A stretch of DNA of 64,000 bases, taken from NCBI RefSeq assembly GCF_000278215.1, contig NZ_JH725064.1, positions 243,587 to 307,586 of the forward strand, in the 5' to 3' direction. A program made the translations under genes and the position numbers. The notes under the pieces are model-generated. The model saw only the letters and a list, made by a program, of their open reading frames with translations, was not told where the DNA came from and did no database searches. This document shows positions 49,279 to 59,111 of the stretch, one piece after another. Each line of letters begins with the position of its first letter. The stretch's first letter is position 1. The stretch is from Bartonella rattimassiliensis 15908 (GTDB taxonomy: Bacteria > Pseudomonadota > Alphaproteobacteria > Rhizobiales > Rhizobiaceae).

Positions 49279-50490
49279 TTACATCTTTGTTGCCTTTAAA
49301 GATCCTTGTTGTGCAGACAATAGCAATTGCTGCAGCAACTGTTGAACAGTAACATGTCTTTCAAGCTGCTGAACAAAATCTTTTGAAACATCTTTTGCAC
49401 TTTGGGGTAATGATTGCCATTCGCTCAAGGCCTTTTCGTAATCACCGGTTTGAATAGCAACTTCCATGCGCGCTGCAATAGCTCCCAACGTTGTCCCTTC
49501 AACATTTCCAATCGGTCGCGAAACAATTAGCCCTTTTATCCATGCTAAAATTCTGTCAAAAAAATCAGCATCTGACGTAACAAGATTTTGCGTACCAACG
49601 ATTGCATCAGCAACACGAGCAAAATCAATTGAAAGTTGTGCTGAACTTGGAAGACCTATAGCGGCTGTCTTTTGCAACACATCAAGTCCATCAATCGAGG
49701 GAGATAATTGTTGTAACAGCTTTAATTCATTATTATAAGAACCGCCACGCTCTACAGCATTTTTTAATGAACTAATTGCAATAAAGAGTGCAGCATCCAT
49801 TTCTTTTTTTTCACTCTTTTTCACAGCAATTTCTTCTCGTACAGTTTCTAATTTTTGTTTCAACGTAGCAAGATCATTTGCATTACTCTGCCCAACAGAC
49901 AAAGCCACCTCTATTTCTTTTGAAGCTTCAATGAAAGTCTGTACAGACTCTTCAAGAGCTTTTATTTTTTCCTCTAAAATCGCAAAAATTTTTCTGCTTT
50001 CTTCTTTCGATTGTTCGTCATTTTTCGTTGCTGTAAACTTATGCGATGAAAAAGAAGAGAACTCTGTTTTTAATACGTCAATTTCTTGCAGCACACGCCC
50101 CAATTGTCTTTTTGTTTCTTCACCTTGACTTTTTGCAGCTTCAGCAATATGCAAGGCTTTTTCCCCTCCAGTAAAACTTTCCACAAAAGGATAAGGAGCA
50201 AAAAAACCCGCCCATTGAAGCCCCATAAAAACTCCCAAAGCAATAAGTCCCCCTAAAATTCCAGAAAGGAACAAAAAAAGCCAAGTCGTATCAGAGGAGG
50301 AACTTTTAGTCTGACCTTGCATATCCTGTTTTTCTATGACTTGAGATTCTACAGAATTGTTTACTTTTTCCTCTGAATCATGGGGAACAATTTCATGCTC
50401 AATCACTGGCTTCTTACGGCGCGTATTAGCAGAATGTGATTTAACTTTTGGTTTTGAAGAATCGACCATTTCTGTCACTCTTTGGTACAC
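49279..50490 (-). CDS. Mitofilin/COG4223-like inner-membrane protein
   Basis: A 403-aa protein with a polar N-terminus, one membrane helix (about 68-95), a coiled coil (about 115-240, Lys/Glu heptads) and a C-terminal helical domain with EGTTLGAIAARMEVAIQTGD and ALSEWQSLPQSAKD, which are the alphaproteobacterial mitofilin-related features. The family is linked to membrane shaping, and in alphaproteobacteria the gene stands between hemD and hemY. Here no hemC/hemD is found between it and tsaD. Confidence 0.85.
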   Translation of the reverse strand: MYQRVTEMVDSSKPKVKSHSANTRRKKPVIEHEIVPHDSEEKVNNSVESQVIEKQDMQGQTKSSSSDTTWLFLFLSGILGGLIALGVFMGLQWAGFFAPYPFVESFTGGEKALHIAEAAKSQGEETKRQLGRVLQEIDVLKTEFSSFSSHKFTATKNDEQSKEESRKIFAILEEKIKALEESVQTFIEASKEIEVALSVGQSNANDLATLKQKLETVREEIAVKKSEKKEMDAALFIAISSLKNAVERGGSYNNELKLLQQLSPSIDGLDVLQKTAAIGLPSSAQLSIDFARVADAIVGTQNLVTSDADFFDRILAWIKGLIVSRPIGNVEGTTLGAIAARMEVAIQTGDYEKALSEWQSLPQSAKDVSKDFVQQLERHVTVQQLLQQLLLSAQQGSLKATKM

Positions 50491-50856
50491 ACTTTTTCTT
50501 AATGATAAAATAATAAAATGAAAAAAGTTTTAAAAATGGAGCTTTTCTCAAATATCTCCGAAAGTGTATAAGTTTATAGAAATTTTCCAATATCATTTTT
50601 CTCAAGAATATTTACAATTATAGACTTTAATATAAAAGTTTTTAAAAACATATCTGCATTTTATACTCAAAAATACAGTTTCATTTTTTATCAATAATGC
50701 CATAAAACTCAAATTAAAATACTAAAATACATATTTTCTCATAGAAAAATTAATTATAAGAGAAATACCTTGAATCTTTTTCGGTTCATGATACGCACAC
50801 AGAAAAGAAGCTTCAATGTAAGATTTTATTGAATTCAATATAAGGTTTTATTTTAA
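50491..50856. other. Divergent spacer between mitofilin gene and tsaD
   Basis: 366 AT-rich bases with no gene and no readable hemC/hemD remnant. It must contain the promoters for both divergent units. Specific boxes were not assigned. Confidence 0.5.
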
Positions 50857-51951
50857 ATGCGTCTGCTGGGAATAGAAACAAGTTGTGATGAAACAGCCGC
50901 AGCTGTCATTGAATACAACAATAAATCAAACAGCCAAATTCTTTCCAATATTGTTTGGAGCCAAATTGATCATCATGCCCCTTATGGCGGCGTTGTTCCT
51001 GAAATCGCTGCTCGTGCCCATGTTGAAGTTCTTGATCATTTAATTCTGCAAGCCCTAACAGAAGCAAACACAAAATTAAAAGATATTGATGGCATTGCTG
51101 CCACCAGTGGTCCTGGTTTAATAGGAGGACTGTTGGTAGGCGTTATGAGTGCAAAAGCACTTTCTCTTGCTACTGGAAAACCATTTATTGCTGTAAATCA
51201 CTTAGAGGGACATGCTTTAACAGCTGTATTAACGCACAATATCAACTTTCCTTATCTATTACTTTTAGTTTCAGGTGGTCATACCCAAACAATTCTTGTT
51301 CATGAAGTAGGCCACTACCAGCGTTTAGGAACCACCATCGATGACGCATTAGGAGAAGCTTTTGATAAAACAGCGAAACTCTTAGGCCTTCCTTATCCTG
51401 GTGGACCAGCACTTGAAAAAGCAGCTTTATTGGGTGATAAAAATCGCATTTCTCTTCCACGGCCTTTAAAAGGTGAAAAACGGTTAGATTTTTCTTTTTC
51501 TGGTCTCAAAACTGCTGTTCGACAAGCCGCAACAGCCATATCCCCTCTTACAGAAAATGATATTGCTGACATTGCTGCAAGTTTTCAAGCCGCCGTGACC
51601 GATACGGTATATGATCGTGTTCAGCTAGCTCTCCAACACTTTACCCACCAATATCCTCTCTCTCATAATCGAGGAAAGCGATCTCCTTCTTTGGTTATCG
51701 CAGGTGGCGTTGCCGCAAACCAAGCCATCCGCTCTACATTGCAAAAACTTGCCCATCAACATGGTTTTGAATTTATAGCCCCTCCTCTTTCCTTGTGTAC
51801 CGATAATGCTGCAATGATTGCTTTTGCCGGTGCACAAAAGCTCGCACGAGGAGAAACAAGCTCTCTAGACATTGCTCCTCGCTCACGCTGGCCATTAGAT
51901 GAAAAAGCCATCCCCTTGATCGGAATGGGACGCCGTGGAACAAAGGCATAA
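50857..51951 (+). CDS. tsaD: tRNA N6-threonylcarbamoyladenosine transferase TsaD
   Basis: Essential enzyme transferring the threonylcarbamoyl group to A37 of ANN-decoding tRNAs with TsaB/TsaE. The 364-aa product shows the ASKHA features [14 protein letters not shown] (5-18), [25 protein letters not shown], the metal-binding HLEGH (His115 and His119), [10 protein letters not shown], and [23 protein letters not shown]. The C-terminal [14 protein letters not shown] segment is present. The length is normal. It is divergent from the mitofilin/hemY pair. Confidence 0.97.
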   Translation: MRLLGIETSCDETAAAVIEYNNKSNSQILSNIVWSQIDHHAPYGGVVPEIAARAHVEVLDHLILQALTEANTKLKDIDGIAATSGPGLIGGLLVGVMSAKALSLATGKPFIAVNHLEGHALTAVLTHNINFPYLLLLVSGGHTQTILVHEVGHYQRLGTTIDDALGEAFDKTAKLLGLPYPGGPALEKAALLGDKNRISLPRPLKGEKRLDFSFSGLKTAVRQAATAISPLTENDIADIAASFQAAVTDTVYDRVQLALQHFTHQYPLSHNRGKRSPSLVIAGGVAANQAIRSTLQKLAHQHGFEFIAPPLSLCTDNAAMIAFAGAQKLARGETSSLDIAPRSRWPLDEKAIPLIGMGRRGTKA

Positions 51952-52630
51952 GAAAATTGACGCCCATTATACACCCCAAAGAACAAAGACTCCCATTCAA
52001 TCCAATCTGTAAACCATCTAAGTTCTTATCAAGCGAATTCCCCTTGATTTCCCACTTACACAATTTGTTTAACCAAAACCTCGATACACAAACCCAAATA
52101 TTCACCACACATTCTAAAAACACTTCAGTTTCAAAAAAATTGCCTTATATCACATACCTAAAATGATAGTATTTTATGGCATAATAAGATGCACTCTATC
52201 ACACGAAGTATAATATAAATTCATTTTTTAGCATCATCACCTTGGATCATCTATTTGTTTCATTGCTATGGTAATTTTAAAGCTTTTTAGAATCAATTTT
52301 CTCACTAAATTTTCTTCAACACAATGTTCCTATAATAAACCGTCGCTAAAAAGATGACTGAGCCTCCACATGACTTAATAATTTTAAGTCTATTCTTCGA
52401 TATACTGACATATTTTTTTGCAAAAAGCTTAAATTAAAGAGTAAAATACCTTTATAAAGCATGAAACATCAATGGAACGCGTTTCTCTATTACAAATTAT
52501 TTTGAAATAAGAAAAACTAGATAACGCTTATTCTTTACCTCATTTTAAAAATTATCGTTAATGGTGTTACACAGATGCTTATAAAAATGCACATGATGAA
52601 TGCATAACTATTTGTGAAAAAGGAAAACTC
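51952..52630. other. Spacer between tsaD and EVE-domain gene
   Basis: About 680 bases, no supported gene. 51985-52022 weakly resembles the dispersed motif of 46118. In Brucella-type relatives I recall gpsA and a YciI-like gene here. Neither is readable now. Confidence 0.4.
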
Positions 52631-53065
52631 ATGGCTTATTGGCTTTTTAAATCTGAACCTCATAAATGGTCATGGGCAATGCAAAAGAAAAAAGGAACTG
52701 ATGGCGAACAATGGGATGGTGTACGCAATTATCAAGCCCGTAATAATATGCGTGCCATGAAATATGGTGATAAAGGTTTTTTTTATCACTCAAATAAAGG
52801 TTTAGAAATCGTAGGCATTGTAGAAATATGTGCTGAAGCACACCCTGATTCTACAAGCTCTGATCCACGTTGGGAATGTGTGGATATCCGTGCACTTTGT
52901 GATATGCCAACACCTGTTTCATTAAAACAAATCAAAGCCAATCCCAAACTAGCAAATATGGTGTTGGTCAATGCCAGTCGCTTATCAGTACAACCAGTGA
53001 CAGAAGATGAATGGAAAGAAATCTGTTTGATGGGCAACCTTAAAAAGGAAATGCTTTTATCCTAA
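52631..53065 (+). CDS. EVE-domain protein
   Basis: A 144-aa PUA-like EVE-domain protein. It has AYWLFKSEPHKWSW at the start, then GTDGEQWDGVRNYQARNNMR, MKYGDKGFFYHSN and the VGIVEICAEAHPDSTS segment, the ordinary signature of this family. EVE domains are thought to bind modified bases in nucleic acids, but the cellular role of this stand-alone form is not known. An AAAAGGA box lies 8 bases before the ATG. It stands alone. Confidence 0.93.
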   Translation: MAYWLFKSEPHKWSWAMQKKKGTDGEQWDGVRNYQARNNMRAMKYGDKGFFYHSNKGLEIVGIVEICAEAHPDSTSSDPRWECVDIRALCDMPTPVSLKQIKANPKLANMVLVNASRLSVQPVTEDEWKEICLMGNLKKEMLLS

Positions 53066-54261
53066 AATAATAATTTTTATTCATCAGATCATATGATTCA
53101 GTATCATTGATTTATATAAATAATTTATCATCATTCAACTTGAATTAATCACCCGAATACTATTTGAATTACCTCTCGAATACCGTAAGACTCTATCATT
53201 TCAAATCTATTGATGTTGAATCAATTAAGACTTTTCGCGTACACGACAAACCGGATGAGACATATGGATAAAAAATTGTACAAGAAAAAACTAAAATGCC
53301 TTTTATGAATCGTCCCCAATACAAAGGACTGTTTTCTCCCAAGAGCTGACAAAGTGTGTGATCGTGCTGGCTTGCTTTTTTATTAAAAGTTTAAAGAGAG
53401 AAGTGCCCTATGAATTTACCATTATACTCATTCACATAAAGGATAAAATATAAAAAAATCAATATCTCAAATGTATTTATTTTTATATAAATTTCCTTTA
53501 GAATCCACGTTTTTTTACATGTTTTAATTGACCAGTTTTTATAAAAATTGCCATGTATGAATAGACTATAAAAAGCAAATCATGGTGCCAATGTTACGAC
53601 GCATGAATTTGCAACCCAAATCTATTCTGTTTAAGGCGTTTTATTTTACGTAAGAGTGACTATATCATTATAGGGATATTCAGTCCTTCTGTTATCAAAC
53701 CTTTTATTTATTGGGAGAGCATGTTTTTCTCATATTGGTTTGATTTATAGTATCAAGAAGTGAGAGAAAAAAATTCTTTTAAAATTACGATATTTCTTTG
53801 TATACATTATTTTACGATGTTTTCAATATTCGTAAAATTTGTGTTGATAATCTATAGGATAGCACAATACATTCTCATCTACCAACCGCATCAATCAATA
53901 AGCATATCGTAGTTAGTTGAAAAAACTGGTATTTTCTTCCGCTTCTGATGCATTTTTATGAAAATGTATTTATATTTTATATCAATCGCTTACATTTTGT
54001 TTTAGTAATGCGATCTAGTCTGCAATGAAGTGAGAATTTAGAACCTGATGTTCCATTTTTTGTCACGCACTTTTTGTATTTTTTAGGTAAAATAACCTGT
54101 TATCAGTTTGCACAGATGATGATTAGTAAATGCGTTATTCTTTATTCCCTAGTTGTAGTTTTTTAATGTTTTACGCATAACTCTTGAACAAACAGACAAA
54201 AAAACGATGATTTTTAAGTTGTATTTATTTCCATTTGGTAAAGAATCTTTAAAGGTGAAAG
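53066..54261 (+). other. Spacer containing an integrase relic (53100-53460)
   Basis: 53100-53280 is the family upstream element (TTGATTTATATAAATAAT, ATACCGTAAGACTC, TCATTTCAAATCTA, TGAATCAATTAAGAC). 53298-53460 is decayed coding sequence: ATGCCTTTTATGAATCG for the MALMNR start, and GCTGACAAAGTGTGTGATCG..GCTGGC for AGKY..GAG. The rest (53460-54261) shows nothing recognisable apart from the expected promoter of the next gene. Confidence 0.55.
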
Positions 54262-55194
54262 ATGCTCCATATTCAATTTGAAAAAATAGCGCTCATTGGA
54301 ATCGGTCTGATTGGATCTTCTTTAGCAAGAGTGATTAAAAAGAAAAATCTTTCAGTTCAGATTTCTATTGCAACGCGTCGTCAAGAAACATTGGAAAGAG
54401 CACGCGAATTAAAACTTGGCGATTTTTATACAACGGATAATGCAAAAGCTGTTGAAGACGCAGATCTCGTTATTATTTCTGTTCCTGTTGGGGCAAGTGC
54501 AGAGGTAGCAAAAAACATTCATGATCATTTGAAGCATGGGGCGATTGTGAGTGATGTTGGTTCTACAAAAGAATTAGTTATTACAGAAATGGCACCTTTA
54601 TTACCCAAAACGGTTCATTTTATTCCAGGACATCCTATTGCTGGAACGGAATATTCAGGTCCAGATGCTGGTTTTGCTGATTTGTTTATCAATCGCTGGT
54701 GTATTTTAACGCCTTTTTCGGATAGTGATGCAGCAGCTGTAGCACAATTGACAGCGTTTTGGGAAGCTTGTGGTGCACGCGTCGAAAAGATGGATCCTAA
54801 ACATCATGATCTTGTTTTGGCGATTGTTTCACATTTACCGCATTTGATTGCCTATAATACTGTTGGCACAGCAAGTGATTTAGAAAAAGTAACAAATTCG
54901 GAAGTGATTGCGTATTCCGCCTCCGGTTTTCGTGATTTTACGCGTTTGGCATCTTCTGACCCCGTTATGTGGCGAGATATTTGTTTGCATAATAAAGAGG
55001 CTATTTTAGAAATGTTGGGCCGTTTTAGTGAAGGACTTGCTTTTTTAGAACAAGCAATTCGTTTAGGTGATGGTGAAACACTATTTAATTTTTTTACGCG
55101 TACACGTGCTGTGCGTCGTAATATCATTGCGGCAGGACAAGAAATTGATGCCCCTGATTTTGGGCGTTATAGCGTTTCTAAAGAGAGGATGTAA
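54262..55194 (+). CDS. Prephenate/arogenate dehydrogenase
   Basis: A 310-aa NAD(P)-dependent dehydrogenase of tyrosine synthesis (TyrA/TyrC family). The Rossmann motif IGIGLIGSSLA is at 12-22. DADLVIISVPVGAS, VSDVGSTKELV, the catalytic-region segment FIPGHPIAGTEYSGPDAG and the second histidine motif AIVSHLPHLIAY follow. The C-terminal helical dimerisation part ends after SASGFRDFTRLASSDP. It would follow the chorismate mutase encoded at 35901-36230. The AAAGGTGAAAG box gives a clear start. It stands alone, whereas relatives usually have hisC next to it. Confidence 0.92.
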   Translation: MLHIQFEKIALIGIGLIGSSLARVIKKKNLSVQISIATRRQETLERARELKLGDFYTTDNAKAVEDADLVIISVPVGASAEVAKNIHDHLKHGAIVSDVGSTKELVITEMAPLLPKTVHFIPGHPIAGTEYSGPDAGFADLFINRWCILTPFSDSDAAAVAQLTAFWEACGARVEKMDPKHHDLVLAIVSHLPHLIAYNTVGTASDLEKVTNSEVIAYSASGFRDFTRLASSDPVMWRDICLHNKEAILEMLGRFSEGLAFLEQAIRLGDGETLFNFFTRTRAVRRNIIAAGQEIDAPDFGRYSVSKERM

Positions 55195-56950
55195 ATTAGA
55201 GATTTTTTAATTTTGCGATGTTGTTTTGCTTATTCTTATCATGCTTTTTGATGAGGGTATCTGTTCTTTTAAATTATGCGTTATAATTTTCAAGTCCCCA
55301 ATGTTGCAACAGCCCTTGCATTAAGACGGTTCATAAGAGCCATTTTTAATCCTTTCTTCCATAGTTTTTATCCACACACTCATCCCACTTGTTACGTGCA
55401 AGCGAATGATTTTGATTGATTCAACAGAAACGAATTTGAAATGAGAAAATCTTACGATATACGGAATTATCACTCAACATGAAAAACAGTTAATTATCAT
55501 TATAAATCAATTTATTACCATGAATATACAGTGTTGTTCTTAATAATTTGTACAATAATTAAGAGTGCTTACCTTTATCCTCTACCCTGTGCTCTAAAAT
55601 GGCTTTTGCCCTTTATGAGAAGCTCTTGCGGTTCTGTTAGCCAATCGCATAAATTCACGTAAAACTCATAGAGATATCTTCCAAGTTTAATTTATTTCAT
55701 ATCAATAGAAATACAATTCTCATTAAAAGCAATCCTCATTAAAAGAATCACAACCAGAAAAATAAAAGAAGAAATTATCTTAGGAAAAAACGAGGGTATT
55801 CAATAATTTTTTTATCTGATGGCAAAGACATATAAAATTGTTCCATAATATAACTCTTCATATTATCGATCCAAGAATTATATTCTCATCGATTTAATTG
55901 TCATGAATACGACACTAGAGATTTGCGGAAGTTTTGTGCAAACGCCTGTAAATAAATGCAAAAGTACATTATTATTGCTATCTTGCAAAGTTCTTTATAA
56001 AAAGCAGGAATGATTCTCCAATTTATAATCGGTATATTTTTCGTTTTATAATGTTATTTCCTTTCTTAAAGAAACATGTCTTAAAGTTCGTCACCCCCAT
56101 TTCACGCGGCGGACGTAAAGGGTATAACGATAAAACCACCATGAATAAGATCAAATTTATAGAACATCACCATATCTTTACACTTATGAAGGAACAAACC
56201 GATACCATTACTCTATTTACCAACCCTTAAGTGTTGCTACAGCCCTTGGCATTTAAGCAATTCATAAAGGCATTTTTACTCCTTTTCTCTAGTGATTTTA
56301 CCCCCACACCAGCCACACTTGTACCGTGCAAGTAAATAGTTTCAATCGCTTCAATTCGAGAAGAGTGACAAGAAGAGAATGCTATATAAATCAATATATT
56401 GATTTCATAAAGTTTGTACTTTTATTGTTCCGTCTCAATCAACATTCCAACTTCATGTAGCAGCATGGTTTAAGATAAATATTAAGATGATTTAGAATGT
56501 TAGTTTTTTTAGTTTTGTATGTCAGATTGAAGTAGGAATCTTGCTTGTATCTGTTCGGTTTATCTTTTCAAAGCACGAGAATAACTTCTTTTGAGAACAA
56601 AATAAAAGATCTAAAGGTAGAAACTGATTTCTCTCTATTTCCTTTTAATCTATCTGTCTTCTGTTCATTAAGATTTACAACGCATAAAAGAATTCATAGA
56701 AAATTTTTGCCTCACATTTTGTTTTTCGTAGCCTTTGGTTAGGTAGCTCATATCAAAGAAAATGCTTCAAGCAAAAAGCAATTAATTGGTAAAATCTTTT
56801 GGCCTGTTCTTTTCAATTTTGGGACAGAGTAAGACTTGACCACATAGCTTCTTGCCCTTTATATCTAAAAATATTTGTTTTTAAAGTTTTTGTGGTTTTT
56901 ATAAAATTTAGGATAACTGAAAAAAGGATGTTACCAGAAAGTATTGAGGT
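55195..56950 (-). other. Long relic-filled spacer with two integrase fragments
   Basis: No intact gene. 55290-55520 (minus) carries the integrase start (reads MALMNRLNARAVATLG on that strand from about 55343) and its upstream element (CGTAAGATTTTCTCATTTCAAA). 56055-56420 (minus) is a more decayed copy that includes GTTGCTACAGCCCTTGG..CATTTAAGCAATTCATAA and CATTTCACGCGGCGG. At 55600-55690 the minus strand reads EFMRLANRTARASHKGQKP, a possible remnant of an unidentified gene. An open frame at 56545-56742 is not supported. Confidence 0.5.
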
Positions 56951-57790
56951 TTGTTGAAAAATATCTTTTGGTATAGCTATCGCATTTTTGGTGATGCAAT
57001 AAGTCATTATTGGCGTGATAATGGAAGTGCCTTTGCAAGCCATGTTGCGTTATCGGGACTTTTAGCATTTTTTCCTTTTTTTATTTTTGGAATATCTTTT
57101 GCTCGTTTTCTAGGTGCTTTTACCTATACACCACAAAAAATTAAAGCACTAGTACAATTATTGCCTGATGTCATTGCAGAACCTTTATCTCAGGAAATTG
57201 TTAATGTTTTAACCATTCATCAAAGAGGCGTGTTGACGCTTTCTGTCATTGGAGCAGCTTATTTTGCTTCTAATGGAATAGAAGCTTTGCGGACGGCTTT
57301 AAATAGAGCGTACCGTGTTATTGATCAACGAAGTTTATTATTTTGTCGTTTTCAAAGTTTGTTTTTTGTAATTCTTGGAGCCATTGGTCTTGTCGTGATT
57401 AGCTTTTTATTGATCTTAGCGCCTGTGCTGATCAAAATTATGCAAAATCATTCTTTTTTTATAACTGAATATATCGGAGTTATTCGTTTATGGCGCTATA
57501 CAGTTGCAATTATTATTTTATTTATCAGTCTTTTAATCGTTCATAAATGGCTTCCCGCAGGACAACGGAAGTTTATAGATATTTTACCAGGAATCGTGGT
57601 GACAATGTTTGTATGGTTTATGGCTTCGCTTGCTTTTGCACAATATTTAACGATGTTTGATTATATTTCAACTTATGCGGGGTTAGCATCTATTATGGTT
57701 GCCATTATTTTTCTTTACATATTAAGTGCAATTTTTATTTTGGGAGGTGAAATAAACGCTGCAATAATGTTTTATCGCAATCATTGGTGA
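56951..57790 (+). CDS. YihY/BrkB-family membrane protein
   Basis: A 279-aa polytopic protein of the YihY/virulence factor BrkB family (once mis-named RNase BN). About six helices are visible. The conserved segments GSAFASHVALSGLLAFFPFF (about 25-44), GIEALRTALNRAYRV and YAGLASIMVAIIFLYILSAIFILGGEINAA are typical. The start is a TTG (56951 or 56954), with GAGG just upstream. No ATG fits. The function is unknown, possibly transport. Confidence 0.87.
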   Translation: MLKNIFWYSYRIFGDAISHYWRDNGSAFASHVALSGLLAFFPFFIFGISFARFLGAFTYTPQKIKALVQLLPDVIAEPLSQEIVNVLTIHQRGVLTLSVIGAAYFASNGIEALRTALNRAYRVIDQRSLLFCRFQSLFFVILGAIGLVVISFLLILAPVLIKIMQNHSFFITEYIGVIRLWRYTVAIIILFISLLIVHKWLPAGQRKFIDILPGIVVTMFVWFMASLAFAQYLTMFDYISTYAGLASIMVAIIFLYILSAIFILGGEINAAIMFYRNHW

Positions 57791-57861
57791 TCTCTTAACT
57801 GAATGGAGAAAACTGTAGATTGTATGAATGCCAAAAGATGGATAGAAGAATAAGACCTGCC

Positions 57862-58167
57862 ATGACTCTATTGATTGATACAAATGCTTGTCCTATAAAA
57901 ACTGAAATTTATCGTGTTATAAATCGTTAGCAGCTTAAAATACTCATTGTTGCAAATTATTTTCTTTCTCCTTTCGATGAAACACTCATTGAAAGAATCA
58001 TTGTTTCTGGTAGGCTTGATAGTGCTGATAATTGGATTGTAAAACATCTACATGAAGCGAGTGTTGTTCTTACCAATGATATCCCTTTAGCCGCAAGGGT
58101 TACATGGTCTGGAGGTATTTGCCTTTCACCAACAGAGCATATTTTTTATATAAATTCAATCAGTTAA
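57862..58167 (+). pseudogene. Broken UPF0178 (YaiI/DUF188) gene
   Basis: One frame reads MTLLIDTNACPIKTEIYRVI, then NR, a TAG at 57928-57930, then QLKILIVANYFLSPF, VSGRLDSADNWIVKHL, VVLTNDIPLAARV and GGICLSPTEHIFYI, stopping at 58165-58167. This is the UPF0178/YaiI pattern (DADACP, VANQ, DxADDxIV, TxDIPLAA). A single in-frame stop after codon 22 and a shortened C-terminus indicate a dead gene. The family resembles PIN-like nucleases. Confidence 0.85.
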
Positions 58168-58315
58168 TCCTTCATCATGTGCAATTTGATAGAAAATTTG
58201 TGAGAGCAAGAGAATATCACAAGAGAACCACGCCCTTTTTGTGGTAAAGATCGTTCTGCTTTTTCGTCAGCATTGAATTTGGCAATCTAACATTTTTAAA
58301 AGCGTGGTTATTAGG

Positions 58316-59014
58316 TTATTGCGCTTCTTTCATGACAGCTTTTATAAGTGTTTTGGCATCGTCATTGGCCCATGGCGCTGCACCATTATAGGAAGCAATG
58401 AGATAACCATTTTTATCAATGAGAAGTGTAACGGGTAATCCTAAAGCAAGTCCTTTTCTTCTCATATTGTTGAAAATATTCATTGTTTCATCGCGATAGT
58501 AGACTAAATTATCAGCATGAATATCTTGCAAAAATTGCTGAATTCTTTCAGGAGAAACTGCTTTATCAATATTAATCGCTATTACATCGAAGTTTTCTCC
58601 ACCCAATTCGCGTTTTAATTGCCCCAATTCAGGCATTTCTGTGCGGCAGGGTGCGCACCAGCTAGCCCATAGATTGATGAGTATAGGTTTTCCGATAAAT
58701 TCAGCGAGTGTATGATCTTTTCCTTGAATATCCTTAAAAGAAAGATTTTTCATATCTAAGAGTGTATCAGTAAATCGCATATGAACAAACAAGCCTGTTG
58801 CAGCTTTTTGGATTGCCACCATTTTTTTTTCGTGTATTTTTTCAGTATCTTCTTTTGAAATAGAGTTGGCAAAAGAAGCCCCACTATTGTAATAATAGCT
58901 TTTGATTACATATAAACCGACATCAGCTAAAATCATGATAACAAAAAAGGATATTATAAAAATTTGCCGCTTTTTATTTTTTTCCTTTGGACTATTAAAT
59001 TTTTGAGGAATCAT
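58316..59014 (-). CDS. TlpA-like thioredoxin/redoxin
   Basis: A 232-aa membrane-anchored, periplasm-facing thioredoxin-fold protein of the TlpA/ResA type. The start is set at the ATG at 59014, which has an AGGATAG box. The frame extending to 59128 would overlap the argH remnant and lacks family likeness. A membrane helix is at about 17-38, and the redox motif WASWCAPC has Cys120 and Cys123. The cis-Pro segment GLPVTLLIDKNG is at about 194-205. TlpA-type proteins reduce apocytochrome c or copper-site cysteines in oxidase assembly. In Rhizobiales this gene stands divergently next to argH, as here. Confidence 0.9.
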   Translation of the reverse strand: MIPQKFNSPKEKNKKRQIFIISFFVIMILADVGLYVIKSYYYNSGASFANSISKEDTEKIHEKKMVAIQKAATGLFVHMRFTDTLLDMKNLSFKDIQGKDHTLAEFIGKPILINLWASWCAPCRTEMPELGQLKRELGGENFDVIAINIDKAVSPERIQQFLQDIHADNLVYYRDETMNIFNNMRRKGLALGLPVTLLIDKNGYLIASYNGAAPWANDDAKTLIKAVMKEAQ

Positions 59015-59111
59015 AATTTCTATCCTTTGTATGGCTGTTTTAGAGTATAACAAATGAGAAGTTAAAGAACCAAACATTGAGAGGCAGTTTATCGCGAGAT
59101 CCGCCACAGTT

